From Mycolicibacterium sp. CBMA 234 (GTDB lineage: Bacteria; Actinomycetota; Actinomycetes; Mycobacteriales; Mycobacteriaceae): a stretch of DNA of 64,000 nucleotides. The stretch lies in the NCBI RefSeq assembly GCF_009729415.1, contig NZ_MPKW01000015.1, positions 1-64,000 of the forward strand, in the 5' to 3' direction. Shown here piece after piece: positions 57,913 through 64,000 of the stretch. Positions within the stretch are counted from its first letter, which is position 1, and each line of letters begins with the position of its first letter. Below the pieces are notes generated by a model that saw nothing but the letters and a program-made list of their open reading frames with translations, searched no databases and had not been told where the DNA came from. The position numbers were made by a program, and so were the translations under genes.

Positions 57913-59013
57913 TTAGTCGCGGACTCCGCGGTACAGCTGCCGCCGCACCACAAACCGTTGCAGCACGGGATCAACCGTCCACGCCGGGAATCGGACTGCC
58001 TGCCCCCACGGGGTGAACACCTCCAGCCCGTCGGGCTGCGGCCCGAGCACCGAACCCCAGCGGACGGACGGCGGCCGGTAGCGCCGTAACTTCCGAGACT
58101 CCAACTTGGCCAGGATATTTCGCGCCACCAGCGCACCTCCACCGTTGCGCGCCGACGTCCGGAGCGGATCGGTGGCCGCGACGTCACCGACCGCAAACAC
58201 CCCGGGATACCCAGGCACCGTCAGTTCCGGGGTGACGCGGACGAAGCCGTCGTCGTCAAGAATGTCGGGCGGCAGCCAGCCGGTATTCGGTTGCACCCGC
58301 CCGACCGCCCACAGCACCGCATCGGCCTCAGCATCCGGTTGGTCGGTACTGAATTCGATTGGACCGGTGGTTATTTCGTCGCGATGGGCAGGCAGGATCG
58401 CGCGGTGCCCCAGGTGGAGCCGAACACCAAGCTCCGCCAACCGGCGCGCGACGCGCACCTGCGTACCGGTGTGATACCCCGGAAGCACCTGTGCGCCAGG
58501 GAAATACAGGTCGATGACCTTGTCCGACCAGGTGCGCGCCAGGTTCCCGGCGCTGCTCACCGCCGTGGCACCGCCACCCACCACGGCGATGCGCCGCGCA
58601 GCGGCCAGCCGTTCGTGGACGTCCCGCAAGTCAGCGGCCACGTCGTCGGCCGACTGCAGCGTCGGCCGGCGCCAGAACCCGTTGGTGGTTCCGGTTGAGA
58701 TCAGCAGCGCATCGAACGGTTCGACCAGCTGCGTCCCGTCCGCGGCGGTCACTGTGACGGTGCGGGCGTCCAGATCGGCAGCGGTCAACGCACCGTGCAC
58801 AATCCGCACCGGGTCCAGTCCACGAAATCGCCGGAAGCCGACGAAGTAGTCCCGCGCCCAATCGTCGGGCCGCGCGACGCGCATGCCGAGTTCCTGCCCG
58901 CTGACCAACCCGTCCTTCACCGAGATGCCGACCACGTCGGCGTGCCCAGCCAAGCGCACTGCGGCGAGTATCCCGCTGTCTCCCAGCCCGGCTACGACGA
59001 TTCGCTTCCGCAC
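57913..59013 (-). CDS. FAD-dependent pyridine nucleotide-disulfide-type oxidoreductase (NDH-2/AIF-like)
   Basis: 366 residues. N-terminal FAD motif VAGLGDSG, NAD(P)-binding VVGGGATAVSSAGNL and the second FAD contact FAVGDVAATD. No redox Cys pair, so like NADH dehydrogenase or ferredoxin reductase-type enzymes. GTG start one base after the SDR stop, co-transcribed with it. Electron acceptor unknown. Confidence 0.82.
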   Translation of the reverse strand: MRKRIVVAGLGDSGILAAVRLAGHADVVGISVKDGLVSGQELGMRVARPDDWARDYFVGFRRFRGLDPVRIVHGALTAADLDARTVTVTAADGTQLVEPFDALLISTGTTNGFWRRPTLQSADDVAADLRDVHERLAAARRIAVVGGGATAVSSAGNLARTWSDKVIDLYFPGAQVLPGYHTGTQVRVARRLAELGVRLHLGHRAILPAHRDEITTGPIEFSTDQPDAEADAVLWAVGRVQPNTGWLPPDILDDDGFVRVTPELTVPGYPGVFAVGDVAATDPLRTSARNGGGALVARNILAKLESRKLRRYRPPSVRWGSVLGPQPDGLEVFTPWGQAVRFPAWTVDPVLQRFVVRRQLYRGVRD

Positions 59014-59014
59014 G

Positions 59015-59806
59015 TCAGGGCAGGATCGAGTCGACGTACCCACCATCGGCGCGCACCGCGGCACCGGTGGTCGCCGATGATTGCTCGGAGCTCAGATAGA
59101 CCACCATATTGGCGATCTCTTCGGGTTCAATCAGCCTGCGCAGCAACGACTGTGGCCGGTACTTGATCATGAACTCGCGCTGCGCCTCGTCCCACGGCAA
59201 TGACTTGTCGACCAGTTGATAGACGAAGTCCTCGACGCCGCCGGTGTGCGTCGGGCCGGCGATCACCGAGTTCACCGTGACGCCGGTTCCGGCCGCGTCC
59301 TTGGCGAAGCCTCGGGTCACCGCCAGCAGAGCGGTCTTCGACATTCCGTAGTGGATCATCTCCTCCGGAATGACGATCGCCGAGTCGCTGGCGATCTGAA
59401 TCATGCGACCCCACCCCCGTTCCGTCATGCCCGGCAGATAGGTGCGGATGAGCCGCGCGGCGGACAGCACGTTGACCTCGAAGTACCTGCGCCACTCGTC
59501 GTCGGTGATGTCCTGCGCCGGCGTCGAGCCGAAGATGCCCAGGTTGTTCACCAGGATGTCGACATCCGGAAGCTGTTGTGTCAGTTGGCCTACGCCTTCG
59601 GCGGTGGTCACATCCGCGGCAACGCCGACGACATCGGACAGTCCCTTGCCGGTCAGCTCGGCGACCGCCGCCTGGACCCGTTCCGCGCTGCGACCATTCA
59701 CCACGACGCGAGCACCGCTGCCGCCCAATCCCTCGGCAATGGCGAGGCCGATGCCTTGGGTGGACCCGGTAACCAGGGCGGTTTTGCCGGTCAGATCAAT
59801 GCGCAC
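59015..59806 (-). CDS. Short-chain dehydrogenase/reductase
   Basis: 263 residues, classical SDR: TGSTQGIG, NNLG, IASDSAIVIP and YGMSK with Tyr/Lys; NGRS after beta-2 suggests NADP preference. Upstream partner of the FAD oxidoreductase. Substrate unknown. Confidence 0.88.
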   Translation of the reverse strand: MRIDLTGKTALVTGSTQGIGLAIAEGLGGSGARVVVNGRSAERVQAAVAELTGKGLSDVVGVAADVTTAEGVGQLTQQLPDVDILVNNLGIFGSTPAQDITDDEWRRYFEVNVLSAARLIRTYLPGMTERGWGRMIQIASDSAIVIPEEMIHYGMSKTALLAVTRGFAKDAAGTGVTVNSVIAGPTHTGGVEDFVYQLVDKSLPWDEAQREFMIKYRPQSLLRRLIEPEEIANMVVYLSSEQSSATTGAAVRADGGYVDSILP

Positions 59807-59903
59807 GATGCGCCTCCAATGATTTCACGGGTGGGTGCAACGCTAGCCGCCCGAGAAACATTTCAGTACCGTCTGCCTCGAGCCACCCGAACCCTGGAGC
59901 GTC

Positions 59904-60803
59904 GTGATCGAACTACTAGTACTGCACATCGCCAAACGCGAGATCCAAGCCGTGGCGCTGGACGGTACGCACGTCCGGACGTTGGTCACCGATGTCGACG
60001 AGACGCCCGACGGCATCGTCGTCGACCAAGCGCGGGGCCACATCTACTGGACCAACATGGGGCGTCCGGATCCCGAATCCGGCCGGGGCGCGCGTTCAAC
60101 GTTCTTCACGCGCAACGGATCGCTCGAGCGGGTGAATCTGGACGGCTCAGACCGGCGCACCATCGTCCCGCGGGGTGCGTTTACCACCGGCAAGCAACTG
60201 ACCGCCGACTTCGATGCCGGATTGCTGTACTGGTGCGACCGCGAGGGCATGCAGGTGTTGCGCTGCCGGCTGGATGGTTCCGAGCTGGAGACGCTGGTGG
60301 TGGCGGGCACAGGCGCGGATACACAGGACCCCCGCAATCACTGTGTGGGCATCGCTGTCGACCCTGTACACCGGTTGATCTATTGGACGCAGAAGGGCGC
60401 ACCGGATGCCGGCCAGGGCCGAATCTTCCGCTGCGGCAGCGAGATTCCGGCCGGCCAGACCGCTGCCGATCGCGACGACATCGAATTGTTGTGGAAAGAC
60501 CTGCCCGAACCTATCGATCTCGATCTCGACTCTGTGGGGCGCTTGGTCTGGACCGACCGCGGCGCCGAGCCCGACGGCAACACGCTCAATCGCGGTCAGG
60601 TCCAGCCGCACGAGGGCACGTACACCATCTTGGCCCGCGGATACGACGAAGCCATCGGCCTGGCGTCGCCCGACAGCGTCACCTACTACGTCAGCGAGCT
60701 GCGCAGCGGTGGCATCCGGGTGGTGAACCTGCAGGACGGCAGCGACCGCCAGCTGGCGCAATTGGGTCCCGGCGTCACCGGGATCGCGCTGGCCGAGCTC
60801 TAG
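59904..60803 (+). CDS. YWTD-repeat beta-propeller protein
   Basis: 299 residues with repeated LDL-receptor class B type blades: HIYWTNMG, LLYWCDREG, LIYWTQKG and LVWTDRG, plus VNLDGSDRRTI-type strands. No signal peptide. Propellers of this kind act as binding scaffolds or lactonases; no catalytic site is obvious. GTG start. Confidence 0.78.
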   Translation: MIELLVLHIAKREIQAVALDGTHVRTLVTDVDETPDGIVVDQARGHIYWTNMGRPDPESGRGARSTFFTRNGSLERVNLDGSDRRTIVPRGAFTTGKQLTADFDAGLLYWCDREGMQVLRCRLDGSELETLVVAGTGADTQDPRNHCVGIAVDPVHRLIYWTQKGAPDAGQGRIFRCGSEIPAGQTAADRDDIELLWKDLPEPIDLDLDSVGRLVWTDRGAEPDGNTLNRGQVQPHEGTYTILARGYDEAIGLASPDSVTYYVSELRSGGIRVVNLQDGSDRQLAQLGPGVTGIALAEL

Positions 60804-61600
60804 CTCGACTGAATGAACGCTGCGATGCCTCGCGCCACCGCATTGGCGATGGCCTGCTGACCTTGCTGTGACGACAGCAGCGCCGCATCCTGCGCGTTCT
60901 TCATGTTGCCGCACTCGACCAGAATCGACGGGTACTGCGCGAGGTTCAGGCCGGTCAGGTCGGAACGGCCGTAAAGACCGTTGCTACCGATATACGTCGC
61001 CGGCGTGAGTCCACCGGCCACCAACTGATCGCGCATGACCTGTGCGAACTTGACTGATGGACCGGCCTGCACCTGATTGAGCGGCGGCGCGGAGTAGTTG
61101 ACGTGGAAGCCGTGGCCGCCGGCGGGCCCACCGTCGGCGTGAATCGACACGACGGCGTTGGGGCGCATGGCATTCGCCATCGCCGCCCGCTGGTCCACAC
61201 AGGCAGCCACCGCGTTGTCGTTGTCGCGGGACAGGCCCACCTGCACTCCGGCGTTGATGAGCTGCTGCCGGACGAGCAACACCACGTCCCATGTGAAGGT
61301 GTGTTCGGGGAACCCTGCGTTGGTGGAGGTGCCGGTGGTCTGGCAGTCTTTGGTGCCACCGCGGCCGGTGGGCACCTGCTTGGTCATCGAAGCGTCGTTG
61401 GCCCCGTTGTGCCCCGGGTCGAGGAACACGATGGCACCGGCGAGATTTTGTGCCTTGGCCACCGGCGCGGTGAGCGACGAGGCCACAGCAGGCATGCCGA
61501 CCAGAACCGGTGCTGCCGCAGCCATCCTCAGCATGCGCCGACGCGAGATGCAGCCGACGCCCTTGTCGCCATTGTCTTTTTCACACGGGCTACTGGTCAC
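60800..61600 (-). CDS. N-acetylmuramoyl-L-alanine amidase, Rv3717/Ami1-like, Tat-exported
   Basis: 266 residues from a GTG at 61600. Twin-arginine signal SRRRMLRMAAAAPVLVG, then an Amidase_3 domain: VFLDPGHNGAND (zinc His), PEHTFTWDV, SIHADGGP and LVECGNMKN (catalytic Glu). It resembles Rv3717 including the RGGTKDCQTTGTST segment. It trims the peptide from muramic acid. Overlaps the YWTD gene end by 4 bp. Confidence 0.87.
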   Translation of the reverse strand: MTSSPCEKDNGDKGVGCISRRRMLRMAAAAPVLVGMPAVASSLTAPVAKAQNLAGAIVFLDPGHNGANDASMTKQVPTGRGGTKDCQTTGTSTNAGFPEHTFTWDVVLLVRQQLINAGVQVGLSRDNDNAVAACVDQRAAMANAMRPNAVVSIHADGGPAGGHGFHVNYSAPPLNQVQAGPSVKFAQVMRDQLVAGGLTPATYIGSNGLYGRSDLTGLNLAQYPSILVECGNMKNAQDAALLSSQQGQQAIANAVARGIAAFIQSS

Positions 61601-61681
61601 TGGTCGGATGCTACGGACCCAACCTTGGGACTCCACTGCGCGAGCTGACACGGTTCCGTCACGAAGCAATAACTTCTAACT

Positions 61682-61742
61682 CGCGAGCAGACACAAAACT
61701 GTCGTTTTCCCGACGAAAACGACAGTTTTGTGTCTGCTCGCG
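61682..61742. terminator. Perfect 28-bp inverted repeat (terminator-like)
   Basis: Arms 61682-61709 and 61715-61742 pair without mismatch over a 5-nt loop (CCGAC). Stem segments CGCGAGCAGACACAAAACTG and CGTTTTC. It lies 8 bases past the sulfotransferase stop and upstream of the amidase. Long stems ending in CGAGCAGACRC recur between mycobacterial genes, so it may be a family of dispersed terminators. Confidence 0.75.
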
Positions 61743-61750
61743 GGAGATAT

Positions 61751-62995
61751 CTAGGCCAAGAAGCGCTGCGTATAGGGCGCGAACCGGGCCTTGAGGTCAT
61801 CGAGATCGAGCCCGAACATCTCGCACGACGTCTCGACGCGGCCGAGTCGACCCCGCTGATGGCCGGCAAGGTAATCCGTCATCGCACTGCGCTCAGCGTC
61901 CGAAAGGTGTTCCTCCGCAAGGGCGAACACACTTTCCGCGGTGCCCAGATCATCGGCCATGAAATCGTCGAAGCGAATGTCGATGGACCGGTCACGACCG
62001 ATGATCTCCCGGTCACGGACCAGCCCGGCGAGCATGTGCTCCAGCCGCTCGACCCAGTACGCCGCGATGTGCTCGACCGGCACCGGGCTGCGGTGCATCC
62101 GCGCCGAGTAGGTGATCATCGCGATCATCGATAGCACGACCGGCACCGGATCGCGGTGTGTGAAAACCCCAACCACACCTGGTAATTCGGCATTGAGCAC
62201 CGGCAGTTGTTCGAGGTGCTGCGGCGACTTCAGCAGCCAGCGCCGGCCACCACGCAGGTACTGCAACGCCTTCAGCTGGGTCACCATGTACTGGTAGGAA
62301 GACGTCTGGTCATGGGACTCGTAGTAGTCGCGCCAGGCGGGGACGTCGGCGAGCGTCTCGAAGTACATCGTCGAAAAGTCGTTGGCCAGCAACTGGATTT
62401 CTTCGTGCACGTGATCGGTGGTCATCTCGTGCATCAGGGCGAAGTGCGGCATCACAATGTTCATCACGTTCACCGCGACATCCATCCGGGCCCGCCGTGG
62501 ATCCGGCTCAATGCCGACCTCGGCGGGGAGCGGGAACGGTTCCGCCGCCTCCCAGTACGGCAGTGTGCGGAACGTCCCGGCCGCCGCGAGCAGGTTGTGC
62601 AGATGCGTGGTCCCGGTGCGAGGCAGCCCGACGATCGCCACCGGCGGTAGCAGCTCAATGTCATGAATCTCGGGATGCCGCTTCAACAAATCGGTCAGTA
62701 GCAGCCTGTTCTTCAGCAGCTGCAACAGCTGGCCGTAGAAGTTCACCAGGCCGGGTCCATTCATGCCGTCGATCTCCCGCAGCGCGGCGAGCAGCACATC
62801 GAGGCGTTCGCGGTAGTCGGCAGGGCCGAAGTCATCCATGCCGGTGTCGGCAGTCGCCTTGGCGTGCAGCGCCGCGGCATCGAGCGGACAGTCGGCCGCC
62901 ATCATCGTCATCATGTCCCGGAACTGCTGAGCCTCGGCGCTGAACGTGGGTTCGGCCAGGTCATCGAGTCGGACAGCATCTGTGGTGTCAGTCAC
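61751..62995 (-). CDS. Sulfotransferase-family protein
   Basis: 414 residues. PAPS 5'-phosphosulfate loop VGLPRTGTTHLHNLL (124-131 core) and a 3'-phosphate region HRDPVPVVLSM. It belongs to the large mycobacterial Stf-type group; acceptor unknown. GTG at 62995. Divergent from the TetR gene with only 27 bp between, so they are probably co-regulated. Confidence 0.85.
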   Translation of the reverse strand: MTDTTDAVRLDDLAEPTFSAEAQQFRDMMTMMAADCPLDAAALHAKATADTGMDDFGPADYRERLDVLLAALREIDGMNGPGLVNFYGQLLQLLKNRLLLTDLLKRHPEIHDIELLPPVAIVGLPRTGTTHLHNLLAAAGTFRTLPYWEAAEPFPLPAEVGIEPDPRRARMDVAVNVMNIVMPHFALMHEMTTDHVHEEIQLLANDFSTMYFETLADVPAWRDYYESHDQTSSYQYMVTQLKALQYLRGGRRWLLKSPQHLEQLPVLNAELPGVVGVFTHRDPVPVVLSMIAMITYSARMHRSPVPVEHIAAYWVERLEHMLAGLVRDREIIGRDRSIDIRFDDFMADDLGTAESVFALAEEHLSDAERSAMTDYLAGHQRGRLGRVETSCEMFGLDLDDLKARFAPYTQRFLA

Positions 62996-63022
62996 ACGAC
63001 TTATGTTACTATGAGTTTCGTA

Positions 63023-63598
63023 ATGACGAAAGCACTTGGACGACCCCGTGATTCACGCATCGACAATGCGGTGCTCACTGCCACCGCCGAACTGCTCGGC
63101 GAAGTGGGCTACGCCGCGCTGTCGGTGGATGCCATCGCCAAGCAAGCCGGCACCAGTAAGCCGACGATCTATCGGCGCTGGCCCCGCAAGGCTCATCTGG
63201 TCCACGAGGCCGTGTTCCCCGCTGGCATCGCCACCGATCTGCCAGACACCGGTTCGCTCGAAGGCGACGTCCGGGCGATGGTGCGCGGCACCGTCGCAGT
63301 GCTCAGCACTCCCGCGGCCCGCGCCGCCCTCCCTGGACTGCTCGGCGAGATGACCGCCGACGCCACGTTGCACAGCGTGCTGCTTGATCGGTTCGCCGAC
63401 GCGCTGGGACCCGGACTCCATGCCCGCCTCGATGCCGCCGCTGTGCGCGGTGAGCTCCGGCCGGGCGTCACCGCCACGGAGCTGACGGAGGTCATCACCG
63501 GCATCGCCCTACTTGCCGCGCTTACCCTCGGCTCGGCACCCGACGACAACTGGATTGACCGCAACACCACCCTGATCCTGAAAGGTATTGGCGCATGA
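63023..63598 (+). CDS. TetR-family regulator
   Basis: 191 residues. HTH residues about 10-55 (SVDAIAKQAGTSKPTIYRRW) and a TetR_C-type ligand domain. Neither ATG (63011 or 63023) has a ribosome site; TACTAT at 63007-63012 fits a -10 box and would give a nearly leaderless transcript from 63023. Divergent from the sulfotransferase and ATGA-coupled to the following gene. Confidence 0.85.
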   Translation: MTKALGRPRDSRIDNAVLTATAELLGEVGYAALSVDAIAKQAGTSKPTIYRRWPRKAHLVHEAVFPAGIATDLPDTGSLEGDVRAMVRGTVAVLSTPAARAALPGLLGEMTADATLHSVLLDRFADALGPGLHARLDAAAVRGELRPGVTATELTEVITGIALLAALTLGSAPDDNWIDRNTTLILKGIGA

Positions 63599-64000
63599 CC
63601 GAATCCGCAGCCGCATGGCGGGAGCTCCTCGATACGCTTCGTGAGCTCGACAACTCCTTCTTAGAGGGGCCGCGCGCGGTTACCGACGACCGGCAGATCG
63701 CCGACGGCTACCGCATGCTCGCCACCGGGCTCGGCGTCGCCCTGGACTGCTACCTCTTTCCCGAGCCGGGCCGGCCCCAGTTCGTCTCCGTCAACACCCC
63801 GACGCGCCACGACCGGCGCTGGGGTGGCGACAATACCGATGCCTACTACCACATGTGCCCGGTCGAACCAGAGCGTCGCTATCGGATCAGCGGCAACAAA
63901 GGCGACAGTGTTTACCTCTCGCTGACTGCGTACAACGAGCCGTCGCCGGGTGCCTGGTCCAACCGCGTGGTGGCGATAATCCGGGACACCGACATCGATT
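63595..64000 (+). CDS. DUF1214-like protein, N-terminal part (cut by window edge)
   Basis: The ATG overlaps the TetR stop (ATGA). The 135 visible residues (AAWRELLDTLRELDNSFLEG, DAYYHMCPVEPERRYRISGN, YLSLTAYNEPSPG) resemble DUF1214/DUF1254-type proteins that are often found beside sulfotransferases and TetR regulators in mycobacteria. The 3' part is outside the window. Confidence 0.7.
   Translation, partial: MTESAAAWRELLDTLRELDNSFLEGPRAVTDDRQIADGYRMLATGLGVALDCYLFPEPGRPQFVSVNTPTRHDRRWGGDNTDAYYHMCPVEPERRYRISGNKGDSVYLSLTAYNEPSPGAWSNRVVAIIRDTDID

Overview
The window is high-GC actinobacterial DNA, most probably from a fast-growing Mycobacterium (Mycolicibacterium type). Lineage markers are an antigen 85-type mycolyltransferase, WhiB, TreS/Mak, FusA2, a CYP138-like P450 next to msrA, PncA, mycobacterial carboxylic acid reductases, and a Zur-type cluster of cysteine-free ribosomal proteins. 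No rRNA, tRNA, CRISPR array, insertion sequence or phage gene was seen.

Region 1 (1-12.7 kb) looks like a one-carbon/methylated-amine island. It holds the N-terminus of 3-hexulose-6-phosphate synthase (formaldehyde fixation), an XRE-cupin regulator, a truncated PfkB-like protein, a sarcosine-oxidase-type FAD enzyme, a metallo-beta-lactamase-fold hydrolase of the S-formylmycothiol hydrolase type, and a glycerol-3-phosphate-phosphatase-like HAD protein. A tightly coupled four-gene operon follows: a GlnT/gamma-glutamylmethylamide-synthetase-type enzyme and three proteins that together equal a split glutamate synthase large subunit (the N-methylglutamate synthase architecture). A ROK regulator and a class I GAPDH close the region. 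The inferred flow is methylated amine to N-methylglutamate, then formaldehyde, then either fixation into hexulose phosphate or mycothiol-dependent oxidation.

Region 2 (12.7-36.8 kb) is mostly conserved mycobacterial core, resembling the M. tuberculosis Rv0120c-Rv0142 neighbourhood in a different order: WhiB3-like, AlkA-like, DUF427, methyltransferase, epimerase plus SnoaL-like protein, MsrA, EphF-like hydrolase, CYP138-like P450 with a divergent TetR, treS-mak, a PPOX-fold protein and fusA2. Inserted are pncA, a MarR-ABC exporter operon facing an enoyl-CoA hydratase, a secreted glycosidase and a secreted lipase-like protein.

Region 3 (36.8-44 kb) is a tandem pair of full-length carboxylic acid reductases with nearly identical reductase domains.

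Region 4 (44-64 kb) holds a DMT-family transporter, an SDR lacking the canonical Tyr, a DUF302 protein, a zinc alcohol dehydrogenase, an antigen 85 paralogue with an Ala/Pro tail, and a divergent Zur regulon (CobW-like protein against rpmB-rpmG-rpsN-rpsR, with two 13-bp boxes). A rhomboid protease, TesB thioesterase, nitrobindin, beta-lactamase-fold esterase, carboxyltransferase, FAD reductase/SDR pair, YWTD propeller protein, Tat-exported amidase, sulfotransferase, TetR and the start of a DUF1214-like gene follow. Strong hairpins separate most convergent or consecutive units.
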